Source: Blattamonas nauphoetae (lineage: Eukaryota; Preaxostyla; Oxymonadida). Taken from it: 64,000 bases of DNA. Where the stretch lies: contig JARBJD010000147.1 of assembly GCA_033064195.1 (NCBI GenBank), positions 62,001-126,000 on the forward strand, in the 5' to 3' direction. Positions 1 to 9,644 of this stretch are shown here, piece by piece. The first letter of the stretch is position 1. The number at the start of each line of letters is the position of its first letter. The notes beneath the pieces were generated by a model that was given only the letters and a program-made list of their open reading frames with translations, was not told the origin of the DNA and did not search any database. The position numbers were made by a program, and so were the translations under genes.

Positions 1-359
1 TGGAATGGGAGAAGATGAGGGGCAACAGTGATAGGAAGAGCAACGTAAGTGAGAGGAAGATATTGTTCTATTCCTGTGAGGGATTTGGGGGGCACGACAA
101 AGAGCAGAGTGCCTGTGTGGATGTAGCGAGAGCTTGAACTGCCGAAGAGATGATTCTGCTGGGTATCATCCGAATTCTGGCGATTGACGGCAGATTTAGA
201 GGCTGAGGAGCGGATCGGGACGGAAATTCGACGAAGTACTTGAGAAGTCGTTTTTAACTCTGGCGGTTCGAACAGAACTTGACGATTGCGGTTTGGTTTC
301 AAGAGAGTTATCTTGACAAAAGGAATACGAGGCAGCGACCACTGACGATGTGAGGGCAT
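1..359 (-). CDS. Unidentified open frame running off the left edge
   Basis: An uninterrupted frame of 119 codons starts at the ATG complementary to 357-359 and leaves the window still open, so the C-terminus is unseen. The protein is basic and serine-rich near the start, then becomes hydrophobic, with a stretch like TGTLLFVVPPKSLTGIEQYL. There is no recognisable catalytic motif, signal peptide or repeat. The same frame is open for a short way upstream of this ATG but has no earlier ATG before a stop, which decides the start. It lies on the same strand as the Polinton relic to its right and about 430 bp downstream of it, but it does not match any gene of the complete Polinton at 8796-28440. 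It may be host coding sequence into which the relic inserted, or unrelated. Function unknown. Confidence 0.35.
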   Translation of the reverse strand, partial: MPSHRQWSLPRIPFVKITLLKPNRNRQVLFEPPELKTTSQVLRRISVPIRSSASKSAVNRQNSDDTQQNHLFGSSSSRYIHTGTLLFVVPPKSLTGIEQYLPLTYVALPITVAPHLLPF

Positions 360-1240
360 AATTGGATTACAGAAGTGGTTGAGAAGGATCGTCAAATGAC
401 GAACATAGCTTTGTCAGGAGACCGAAATCAAACGTGAACAGTCGTTGAGATGATTGTCTCGATTGATTCCTGAGATAAGAATCAAAACGGCAGAGATCTG
501 ACCGATGACGGGTCAAAATGTGGAGACTGCGACACGCTGCCGGATAACTGATGTCTTCCACCTTTTCCCCGTATCATAGAAGAATACATGACGAGAGACA
601 AGGTGTACGACGATTTTAATCAATTGTTGCGATTGAAGACGATCGGTCTCATAATTATTTCTGAGAGATGCGATGAAACTGATCTAGTGAAAAGATAAGG
701 TTTTGCCCCAAAAAATAGTTTGATTAGAACGAATGAAGTGATTTGAAACAATAAAACGAGGGGGGTCATTCTGAGTGGGAACGACCCATTTCTTGTATTG
801 TTTGGTGATCTTGATCGGTCCAGATTCGTCACATTCGTTGTAGTCGGCATCAATATCAAAGTCTTTGTACGCACAAGCATACTTGATTGCAGAAGCATTT
901 GCTGACAGTGAGAGATTGTGCAGCATATCCACTTTGTATTGGAAGTTCAAATCGATCAGATAGTCAAGTGGTGCAATCATGCATTCGACATCTCTGATGT
1001 TGTAGAACTTGAGGTAATCCCATCTGTTCTTGAATCCCTGTTTTTTCCAGTCATCAAGATATATTTGGTAATCGGTGTCGGACATTTCACTGTTGTTCAG
1101 ACTCGAATAGAATTCATATTTGGAGAATGGTTCTTGATTGTTCAAAACTGTATCGTAGTCTGATGAGTCGAATGATTCGTAAGCAAAGAATGATTTCTGA
1201 AGAGTGGTTTTCCCACCAAAAGCCTTCACTGCATTATCCA

Positions 1241-2356
1241 GGGACTGACTATAGTTCATCAGCGTTTTCAACTATAGTTCATCAGTGACCCATTATCTGT
1301 TGTCAGTGAGTCGGATCTTCTTCTTTTCGTTCAAGATGGATAAATACCACCATAAGAAGAGCACTGATTCACCTTGGATGCCAACCTCGAGGAGTAGTCG
1401 ACGACGATGATGAGGAAGACCAAGGGAAACATGCTGTGAAGAAGCAGTTCGACACCACGTGCACAATCGAATTCGTTGGGGTTCCAGTCGACGAGAGAGA
1501 GCCACAATCTTTCAACTCGCAATGTACCAGCTCCATCGGGCGAGGAAGGACTTGCTTGTACTGTCGTTGTGTTTGTCAGTGAGAGACCTTGGATCGCGAA
1601 GCAGTAGTCGGGAGATGTCGACGAGAGGAGAACTGGAAGAAGTTGTTCCGATCCACTCTCCCCCAAAACAAGCGGCACTCCTTCGCACTTCGGGAGCAGA
1701 ATGTGGGTGGGATCAGAAGAGGTGGAGGTTGAGGGCAAGAAATGAAAGGGAAGTATACTGGAAGTGGAAGAACGAATGGGTTCAGAAGGAGGGATGACAG
1801 GGAAGTAAATTGTATATTTTGTGAACGGGAGGATCGAGATGCGTGAGATATCGATCAGCCTGCCCTCAGCGTCAACCGGAGGAGGAACGATGAGGATGGT
1901 GTGGGGAAGAGGAGAGGTGGGGTTGAAGTCACTGTGGATCTCACAATCGAAGAGTGAGAAGTGCGATGAGTTTACGATCCACAGAATGATCTTCTCGTCG
2001 ACCTGCTTCTGGTTCAATCCTGCATTCAGTCCAACACTCACCGACGAACAGCATTCATTCTTCCCTCCATCCGTGATGACCACACCGAGACCATCGAGCT
2101 ACACGGCAGAATAATCCACCCACACAGTTGAGACGAGTCAGACGATGACGAGTTGTAGAACATGACAATCGAAGATGGAGCTGAGTCTGTTGAGACTGTC
2201 ACTGCACTTTCTACAACTGCCCCGCCCGTTTCTTCATTTTTCATTGATTCGATTTGGTTGGATCTGATCTTTGATAGTCAACCGGATCCCTCGTTGCCAT
2301 GATATGGGTCTCTGATGAACTATAGTTGAAAACGCTGATGAACTATAGTCAGTCCC
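1241..2356. mobile_element. Non-autonomous TIR transposon, MULE-like, with 9-bp target duplication
   Basis: The element begins GGGACTGACTATAGTTCATC and ends with the exact reverse complement. The two termini are identical for 45 bases and nearly so for about 53. Both sides are flanked by the 9-bp duplication CATTATCCA (1232-1240 and 2357-2365), which is single in the uninterrupted homologue near 11770. Each terminus contains the 15-mer ACTATAGTTCATCAG twice, separated by a short spacer. A 9-bp duplication fits the Mutator-like (MULE) superfamily. The interior has a 250-codon minus-strand frame (1331-2083) and a second partly overlapping frame (2038-2244), neither resembling a transposase. They look like a piece of a host-type gene, so this may be a Pack-MULE-like gene-carrying element. 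It is inserted in the PolB of relic A and is therefore younger than that relic. Confidence 0.85.
1331..2083 (-). CDS. Gene fragment carried inside the TIR element, unknown
   Basis: A 250-codon frame that fills most of the interior of the 1241-2356 element. It contains a hydrophobic, proline-rich segment (SPLPHTILIVPPPVDAEGRL), a serine/threonine-rich centre and a hydrophobic C-terminal stretch (FPLVFLIIVVDY) that could be a membrane segment. There is no DDE, zinc-finger or dimerisation motif of a transposase. A second frame, 2038-2244 on the same strand, overlaps its start and carries VVESAVTVSTDSAPSSIVMF, so the carried piece may be longer or contain an intron. I infer captured host coding sequence; it could also be chance open frame, since the G+C content here keeps several frames open. 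Confidence 0.3.
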   Translation of the reverse strand: MVITDGGKNECCSSVSVGLNAGLNQKQVDEKIILWIVNSSHFSLFDCEIHSDFNPTSPLPHTILIVPPPVDAEGRLIDISRISILPFTKYTIYFPVIPPSEPIRSSTSSILPFHFLPSTSTSSDPTHILLPKCEGVPLVLGESGSEQLLPVLLSSTSPDYCFAIQGLSLTNTTTVQASPSSPDGAGTLRVERLWLSLVDWNPNEFDCARGVELLLHSMFPLVFLIIVVDYSSRLASKVNQCSSYGGIYPS

Positions 2357-4533
2357 CATTATCCAATGTCATTGGTCCTGTATACGACATCATGTCAATG
2401 AATCGAAGTACCTGGTGTGTTTTCTCATGTCGGATCAGCACTTGTTTGTACTTTGTTATTGATCCAAGAAAGCTCACCACTTTCCAATCCTTGTCAACGA
2501 GATCACGAAAGATGAGATTGATGTCGAATCTGGAACTGTTGAATCCAATCACACTGACTTCATTCTGAGAAGGAATCTCTGGATCATCATACAAATTGTC
2601 ATCTCGAACTTTTTCAGCATATTTGAAGAGTTCTCTGATCCACTGCTTCACAAAGTCCTTTCCATTTCGAAGATCAAAGTAGATTGACTTCACTCCTGAT
2701 TTTGTTTTGATTGCTGATGCAACAGAGAGAGGCTTCAAGTGCGAGATCAATTGTGTGTTGTCATCAGAGAATAAGTTGTCAAGAATGAGATCCTCCATTG
2801 TTTCGAAATCGTATGTGATGTAGTATTGTGTTGGTTTGAATTCATTTTGTCTCTTATGTGCCATCAGAAATTCAAATGTTCTGTTGTTAAGAATATGTGG
2901 TACGTATGGTCTTGGTGTTTTATCAAGTGAGATCTTCTTCATGTGTTTTCCATCAAGTTCCTTACACTCAGAGAGATGCTTCTCGTAGTATCTCTTGAAT
3001 TTTGTATCCTTCACTTGGAATCCTCTCGATTGACAATACGGACAGAGTTTGTATCCAGTTAATTTCTCAGGATCAACAATGAACATCACATGAACGAGAG
3101 TTGCGGTGAGCGGAATCATCAGAAGTGGAAGAACTCTTGCATCATCATTCTCGTTGATGTACGATTGACTGAGGAAGTACCGCTTCTTGTCTTCATCATA
3201 TTCATAAATGTGAACTGTAATATTGAATAATTGCATTGCTTTCTCCATGTCTGATGCAATATCAAATCCAGGATATTTTCGCAAGTGTTCAGTTAGTTGA
3301 GATGATGTGAGATTTGTGAGATTCATCCATTTGGTGAACAGTTTGTATGCTTCGGTGTTTCTCATTTTAATTGATATCTTCTTCCCTGGAACCTCTGGAA
3401 GTGTGAGGAATGACAATGATTGAAAGAAACAGATGTTGATCTCAGAATCAATGTATCGAACGTTGTGACTTTTGATGTGCTGAGTAAGAATGGCGTTTGC
3501 CTTTCCTGCAACTGGAAATCTGTACACTGCCACCAGAATGGAATGGAAAGCGATGAACATTGTCTTGGTGTCCATCAGTGTTCTCTCCTGTGAATCTTTG
3601 ATCAGATTGATCGCATATTTTGAATACTCATTGATGTCTGCTTCACTTCTTATCACTGTTGGGTAACTCTTTGATGTGTTCTCCAATTCTGGTCTGAAGT
3701 CGTTGTACAGTGTCTCATCTTTGTCTTTTCTCTCAACGATCTTTCCAAAGTCGATACTGATCTTGAATGGTCCATCCTTTTCTTTTTCAGACACAGCTTT
3801 GATGAAGGTTGTGATTTCCTCAACATTCTTCAGATGATTGTGGAAGTACAACTGATATGGTTTTCCATTGTCTTCAACCTTCTCGACCTCATTCTTTTTG
3901 AACTTCTTTCGAGCGTTCGTCAGACATTCGTTGAAGGCAAGTTTGTCTCTTGGTTCAGCGAGCAAGATACATTCGTTGAATCCATCAAATTCCTTCACTT
4001 TCCTTGATTCCATTTGTTCATTCTTCTTTTGAATGATCAACAGATTCTTCATCCAGTGATCCATCAATTTCTCTTCAATTGATTTCAGTTTCCTTGTGAT
4101 CTTGAACACATGCTTCTTCAATTCAGTTTCGTTCACTCTTGGATTTGCTTTCATGTCAAGAATGATTATATTTTTATCCTCTTCATTCATCATTGCATTG
4201 TTATTCTGTTCATTCTGTCTCTGCATGGCTTGTTGTTGTTCAATTTGTCGTCGATGTCTCACTTCATTCAGGAATTTCGGCATTAAATTGACATTAAGAT
4301 AAGCTGTAGGATTAGGATTTCGATATCCAACATCTGGATGGTTCATCATTGCAAGGAGAAATGAATAGTGATGCTGCTTGTTTGAGCTGTCAGGTTTGTA
4401 TGTTCGACCATCAGTAAATGAGAATTGAGTGTTTGGAAATAGTTCTCTAACTTCTCTGATTTGTTCCTTCACTTTCCAGAGTTGTGTCATTTACTACGAA
4501 TTAAAAAAATAAAAAATAAAAAAAGTTGAGTGA

Positions 4534-4887
4534 TTATTTTGGCTTCCTCAAATGTGGCTTCTTCTTTGCCTTTAGCCAGGAATCAAGTCTCACTTTGAAG
4601 ACTTCAGTACCACCAATTTCTCGATATGTGTATGGTGTCAGGACTTGCTTGTACTCACCAACGAGCTCACAGTTGTACTTCCTCAGTTCATTCTCAACAA
4701 ACGATTGAGTGTAGTGTCGACGTTGTGACATGTGTGGTCTGTTTCCTTGATTCCACAACTTTGGTTTGATTCTCCACTCAACACCTTCATGAACATAGAT
4801 TACTGATTCTGTGCTCCGGACATACTCAGAAACAAGTTTACAGTTCTCTTTTTTCATTGATTGAATCAACTTTTCTCTCGGGTTCAT
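4534..4887 (-). CDS. Polinton small module-repeat protein (relic A copy)
   Basis: The start is the ATG at 4887, which follows a T-rich leader ending in TATAAA on the minus strand; the longer open frame upstream has no ATG. The protein of about 117 residues has two copies of a module of roughly 45 residues with the pattern C-E-L-V-x-E-Y ... Y ... W/V-x-P/L ... W ... P-H. It is over 85% similar by eye to the gene at 9211-9600. The module resembles the L-x-E-Y ... G-x-E-W ... repeats found beside phage and viral HNH endonucleases, so nucleic-acid binding is a reasonable guess. It precedes PolB in the same order as in the complete element. Confidence 0.7.
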   Translation of the reverse strand: MNPREKLIQSMKKENCKLVSEYVRSTESVIYVHEGVEWRIKPKLWNQGNRPHMSQRRHYTQSFVENELRKYNCELVGEYKQVLTPYTYREIGGTEVFKVRLDSWLKAKKKPHLRKPK

Positions 4888-4907
4888 TTTATACAAAATA
4901 AAAAAGT

Positions 4908-7159
4908 CAAAACAATTTTAGAAACAATGAAATTATGTTCAATCACTTTCTGTGTATTGTACCAACATATTCTACAACCGACAATGTCAATAACACTGTC
5001 CATGTATTTTCCAAAAATGAACCAAAATATGGGATCGATCACGCATTTTCCAAAACATGTTCATTTTGTTCTAATTCATCGTTTTATGGCATGATCCAAT
5101 GCACAGCATCATCACAGTATGCTTCGTTTTCTCAACATCATTTTTTTGTTCACATGTTCAACTCGATTTTGTTCGTTCATTATCTCGGAATTTTTTCGGA
5201 ATCTTCATCATACCGACCTCATTCTCTTCTTTCTCTCATCTTTTTCCTTTCATTTTAATATGTTTTGTCTCTTCTTTTTCTATAGACGTCTATGAAATGA
5301 CCGATCATCAGCTTTTTCTATTGTTCATTGTATGCTCATTTTCAACACTTAAAACATACTTGTTTCTTCTTTTCTTTCCTCTCTTTAAAGTGTTATGATT
5401 CTCGTTTTTCTTGATCATCTCTGTTTGTTCACTTTTTAGATTTGATCCTTGTCGTCCTCACATCTCGGTATTTTTTCCAATTCTTCATGTTCTCGTTCCT
5501 GTTCCCTTCTTTCTCTTTTCTTTTTACATTCATTTTTATCATTTCTCTCTCTTATTTTTCATCAGATATGCTCAGATTGGACAAACATCCCCTTCTTCCA
5601 TTTTGAACGGTATGTAACCTCTTATCTCTTCAAACCACCTCCTTTCTTCTCATTTTATCTTCCTTCAACTTCCTTTCATTCTCGTTTCTCTTAATCATTT
5701 CTTTTCTCCACTTTTTAGGATCGATCTCTGCTGACGTCATATCTTTGCACAAGTATGTGTTTTTGAACTTTTCACCAACATTTTCTCGTCATTTCAGATT
5801 GGTTTTAGCCATTTCCGTACTCTTTTTCACTTCATTTTCATTTCTAATCATTTCAAGTTCGGTCACTTCCCCGTTCTCATTTTTTTATTGATTATTGGTT
5901 TTTTTCACTTCACTTATGATCGCTTCGCTTCAATCTTCTTTTCCTCAATTTGTACTTAATTTTGTTCGCTCATATTCCCAATTTGTGCCGAGGATCTGAC
6001 AGATCGCGATCTGCATCGGATCTCTGTCTTCTACTCTCTCTTTGCACATTTCACTCGTTTTTCTCAATCTTTCTTGTTTTTTTATGCAATTGAAAGGTGA
6101 ACGCAGACTCTGTTTTCAATATTGACGACAAATTTCACACCATCATCACGATCATCATTTCACCGTTCACTATTGCACTTGCCCGTTTCGTTTTAGCTTG
6201 TTTCACCATCTTTTTGTCCAATTAAGTGAAAAAAACAATGAAAAACTAAACATATTTATGTGCTGAAGTGGGTGAGATGGCGGAATAAACGCTTGTAAAT
6301 TGAGAGAAATGAGAGATCAATTCGAGCGAATGAAATGGTAAACGTGGAAGGTGAGGTGAGAGAAAGAAGTGGCTGAAGTGGCGTACAAACATCAAAATAC
6401 AGTGAAAAGTTGTGAAGTGAAAAGACGTAAAATCAACATTATGAGACAACTAATGTATGAAACAAACTGAAATTTCAACCATAGCTTCCTTGTATGGTCC
6501 AAAAGGACCTACAATCGGTGAAAACGCGATAAAAATGTGATGTGAGGAACAGTAGTGTGAAAATGGTGTCTTCAACATGGTGATGTGCAAATCGGTCATA
6601 AAAAGTGAAATAATGTCACGAGGTGAGGAAAAATCTCTGAAAAGCCTCGGATGAACATAATTGTGAAGTGGAAGAAGCGAAAATAGTGAGAAATGAAAAT
6701 TGAAGAAAAAATGTCTGAACGATGAGGTGTCAAAAGTGTTCAGAGATGAATGACACCAAAAGGCGTCAACTAACGTTTTAACACCAAAAAGCACCATAAG
6801 AGGGCGAAAAGTGATCAAAAGGACATAGTCCCGAACGTTCATATCTTTTCTTGGAAAAATCGACTCGTAAAAAATCTCAATGGGTCGGATCAAACTATTT
6901 TTTCAGAAAGTGCTTTTTATCGAAAATCTCACCTTTCAAAATGATTTCCGTCACAATCAAACGTGTTTAAACACAATTTGAGCCATTAAGCGGTTCATTG
7001 TAACAAACTCGGATCCTCGACTTTTTTGGTCACTTTTTTGACCAAAGTTTGGTGCACAGTTCGACGAATTCTCAACCGATTTTGATCAAACCGCTTTTGA
7101 TCGATGACCGAGAGTGTCCCCGAGATTTTAAAAATTTTTTCAGAATTTTTCGAAGTGGT
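4908..7159. other. Long stretch without a recognisable gene
   Basis: About 2.25 kb. From 4920 to 6240 the plus strand is T/C-rich (many TTTTC and CATTTT runs) with only short open frames of low complexity. From 6240 to 6900 the composition flips to A/G-rich, and minus-strand frames of 67 and 147 codons are open there, but their translations are phenylalanine/histidine/serine-rich and look non-coding. No TIR matching relic A or the complete Polinton was seen. It may be the decayed terminal part of relic A, or host spacer. Confidence 0.4.
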
Positions 7160-8440
7160 TCAACTATTTGTTTCCCTTGATTTGTGTTCAAAAATAGATT
7201 TTTGGTACTTTTCTGACCTATCGTGGTACTTATGTTTGTGAGGACGGTCTCCAAAATACAACCAATTGTCCAATCGAACGGAATACTCTTTCCCTGTGTC
7301 CTCACAACGATATTTGAATGGTTCGAGTACCTTCTTGTACGTTCCAACAAGTTCACAATTCTCTTTTTTCAATTCATTTTCAACAAACGATTGTGTGTAT
7401 CGTTTTCGTTGACCGAGGTGATTTCGTTCTCCTTTCATCCATTTTGATGGAATAACATTCCATTCGATTCCTTCATGGCGATATGTGACTGATCCACTTG
7501 AATACTTATATTCGGAGATCAGTTCACAATTCTCATTTTTCATTGATACAATTAGCTTTTCCTATGTGCACCAGTTGGCTGCTGACAAATATTTCCGGGG
7601 ATGCTTGTGTGGTCTAGATCCTCTCACGAAGTTATTAACATACACTCGATAAATTTCATCTGGTGTATCTTCGTGCTCGTATTCGAAAGTACTGGTTGTG
7701 AGATATGTGCAGGGTTTATAGTTGTCTGACAGTTTTAACGTTACCGTGAGGTTAAATGACCTCACCTCCCTCTTTCAGGAGGTGAGGTCTCCTGGTGTCC
7801 TAATTAGGAGACTGGAACCAAGGAATCTCACGAAGATCGGTCACAACACGACTCTTCGACACCATTTCACACTTTACCTTTCCTTCCACTTCACCGGACA
7901 CGGTTTTCTTTCTCTATTTTTTCAAAATAATCACTGAAATAGAATCGATGTCTGAAGGAGAGAATGGTGGTGGGTTCGATCAAACTTCAATTATCCCATT
8001 GAATGATTCTCAGTTGAGAACTCTTTGATTTTTGAAGATAGAATTGATCTTACACTCCATTTCGCCAAACAAAACGACTCTATGTTCACAGATACAACAA
8101 ATTGAACCAGTGCAAACTCCAAAAAGTTGTTCATCTTTTTACACTATCCATTTCACAATATGCTTATTCATTTCTTTTATAATTGTTATATCGATGAACA
8201 ACTCTCCTCACGAAATTTGGAGCAAAAACAATAATTGGAAAAAAGGTGAGGTCACTTGAGGGTGAGTCAGGTGAGGACCTTCTCAAAACCCTGGATATGT
8301 GGTTCCTTGTCGCGTAAGAGTTGGTGGGGTTTTCAATATCAATTGTTCCTTTTCTAACAGTTCAAGTAGTTGAGTTGGAGATAAAGATGTTCCCATTTAT
8401 TACTAATTAAAAAAATAGAAATAAAAAATAAATCAACTTT
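7160..8440 (-). mobile_element. Polinton end relic B
   Basis: The minus strand holds pieces of at least two small genes of the same module family as 9211-9600. One frame (7160-7543) shows CELISEY, GIEWNVIP, CELVGTYKKVLEPFKY and the P-H ending of each module. Another (7562-7765) carries STFEYEHEDTPDEIYRVYV and SRPHKHPRK. A further short frame begins at 8397 behind a T-rich leader of the Polinton type. The copies differ clearly from relic A and from the complete element, so this is an older or different Polinton lineage. It is broken in several places and appears to contain an inserted repeat of about 0.5 kb with TGACCTCACCT at its ends. No PolB follows. Confidence 0.55.
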
Positions 8441-8509
8441 GCTTTTGGTTGTCAATCAGTATTGAGAATCAGACTGAATTATTTGGAATATTCCAAGAGG
8501 AGTATCGTC

Positions 8510-8795
8510 TAAGGTGTGGGGGTTCCATTTTCGTTCATATCACGACTAATGAGGGTAAAAAAAGTGACCAAAAAATCAATATATAGTAGATTTGAAAATT
8601 TGAAAATGTGACGACAAAATAAATATATTGTATAAGTCGCTCCCGTGAAAAAGTCGTGCTTTTTAACGAGGGTAGAAAGGTGGACAAAAAAAGGAATATA
8701 TAGCAGATCTGAAAATTCGAGGTAAAAGGCATTGGAAAAATCTGGCATTTCCAGGACCTCCTAGCACAGTAGGTAGAGCGGGAGGTCTAAAGGTA
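8510..8795 (+). repeat. tRNA-like repeat, truncated copy next to the Polinton end
   Basis: This stretch is about 95% identical by eye to the reverse complement of 31432-31740. It has the same TATATA-rich body and the motif CCCTCGTTAAAAAGCACGAC in inverted orientation, and ends in a tRNA-like head: box A-like TAGCACAGTAGG within a hairpin formed by GACCTCC and GGAGGTC. The copy stops at the edge of the Polinton terminal repeat (about 8796), so the box B part seen at 31430 is missing here. It is interpreted as a SINE-like element abutting, or cut by, the Polinton end. Confidence 0.55.
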
Positions 8796-9492
8796 CACTC
8801 GTGACTAATGCGTAGAATGAATTGAAGGTTGGATTGGAGACGGTGGATTCCTAGGAATCCGCCCCGGGGTTCATGTTGGCTTCACTTAGATGTGACCGTA
8901 AATCATGCCCACCCAAGACCTTAACCCTTCAAGGAATTCGCCAGCAGCAGTCATTGAGTAGGATCACGATAGAATGATCCCCAAAGGAGTATCGGGTTGT
9001 CCTACGGTAAAATCATACAAACTTGAATGAATGATGAATTGAATGAATGAATGATGAAGCTGAAAGTCGACACTGCAAAGAAGAAAAAAAACAAAAAAGA
9101 AAGAAGCAAGGAAGCAGGCTGACACAACAAGGAACAAAAAATAAAAAGTTCTCCACACATCACACTTCACTTTTGTTTTTTTTCAAGTTCAATTTTTTAA
9201 TTTGTATTAAATGACAACAGTGAATACTACATACGAAAGACGTCGAACAGAAGCCAAGCGAGCATTAATACAGTCAATGAAAGAAGAGAACTGTGAACTT
9301 GTCTCTGAGTATGTCAGACATAATATCCCAGTCATCTATGTTCATGAAGGTGTTGAGTGGAGAATAAAACCAAAGTTGTGGAATCAAGGAAACAGACCAC
9401 ACATGTCACAACGTCGACACTACACTCAATCGTTTGTGGAGAATGAACTGAGGAAGTACAACTGTGAGCTCGTTGGTGAGTACAAGCAAGTC
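8796..9492 (+). repeat. Polinton left terminal inverted repeat
   Basis: This segment matches the reverse complement of 27740-28440 almost base for base. It includes a 270-bp outer unit (unit R; see 28205-28500), a stretch of (ATGA)-type microsatellite, an A/T-rich leader and the first part of the small gene at 9211. The outer limit is set where the two sides diverge, just outside CACTCGTGACT. The inner limit is about codon 94 of the small gene, just after TACAAGCAAGT. Confidence 0.85.
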
Positions 9493-9600
9493 CTGACTCC
9501 ATTCACCTATCGAGAAATTGGCTGTACTGAAGTCTTCAAAGTGAGACTTGATTCCTGGCTAAAGGCAAAGAAGAAGCCACATTTGAGGAAGTCAAAATAA
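9211..9600 (+). CDS. Polinton terminal small protein with two repeated modules
   Basis: A 129-residue basic protein. Residues about 1-20 form a charged lead (RRRTEAKR). Two modules follow: CELVSEYVRHNIPVIYVHEG with VEWRIKPKLW and RPHMSQ, then CELVGEYKQVLTPFTYREIG with VFKVRLDSWL and KPHLRK, joined by RRHYTQSFVENEL. The spacing of L-x-E-Y, an aromatic, W and P-H resembles the zinc-ribbon-like repeats attached to phage HNH endonucleases, but here the final cysteines are replaced by P-H. I therefore infer a DNA-binding role, perhaps at the termini. The gene starts within the inverted repeat, so its first three quarters exist again at 27703-28020. It is followed after 44 bp by PolB. The ATG is fixed by the leader and by the conserved N-terminus of the other copies. 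Confidence 0.8.
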   Translation: MTTVNTTYERRRTEAKRALIQSMKEENCELVSEYVRHNIPVIYVHEGVEWRIKPKLWNQGNRPHMSQRRHYTQSFVENELRKYNCELVGEYKQVLTPFTYREIGCTEVFKVRLDSWLKAKKKPHLRKSK

Positions 9601-9608
9601 TCACTCAA

Positions 9609-9644
9609 CTTTTTTTATTTTTTTCTTTTTTTAATTCGTAGTAA
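9609..9644 (+). promoter_or_regulatory. T-rich leader before PolB
   Basis: A run of thymines broken by single A and C bases is followed by AATTCGTAGTAA and the PolB ATG. The same arrangement precedes the PolB of relic A. It belongs to the motif family described at 19186-19204. Confidence 0.5.

Larger units (their letters stand above)
795..4490 (-). pseudogene. Polinton DNA polymerase B gene region (relic A)
   Basis: The translated minus strand is closely similar to the N-terminal half of the complete PolB at 9645-14051, including the exonuclease-type YDFETMED and GFNSSRFDINLIF segments. The polymerase palm half is not present. The region is split by the TIR element at 1241-2356. It is therefore a dead fragment of a family-B, protein-primed-type polymerase. 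The start near 4490 is preceded, as in the complete copy, by an A/T-rich leader and the small gene of 4534-4887. Confidence 0.85.
795..4907 (-). mobile_element. Polinton (Maverick) relic A, truncated
   Basis: A minus-strand partial copy of the same Polinton family as the element at 8796-28440. In transcription order it holds a small module-repeat gene (4534-4887) and then about half of a type-B DNA polymerase gene. Similarity to the complete element is high at the protein level but not identical, and stops abruptly near 795. Integrase, ATPase and capsid genes are absent. It is broken, with one large insertion (1241-2356) and loss of the whole right part. The good preservation of the remaining frames suggests a fairly young relic rather than an ancient one. 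No terminal inverted repeat matching the complete element was found at its upstream end (4907 and beyond). Confidence 0.85.

Noticed and set aside
4935-5694. Several overlapping plus-strand frames rich in phenylalanine and serine.
   Set aside because: They arise from T/C-rich low-complexity DNA; no conserved motif and no leader or splice context.
6246-6893. Minus-strand frames of 67 and 147 codons.
   Set aside because: Composition is skewed to F/H/S/L by T-rich sequence, and no similarity to any Polinton or host gene in the window was seen.
7757-8270. A small transposon with TGACCTCACCT ends inside relic B.
   Set aside because: The inverted ends are only about 11 bp, and no target duplication could be read; mentioned within relic B but not listed as its own element.
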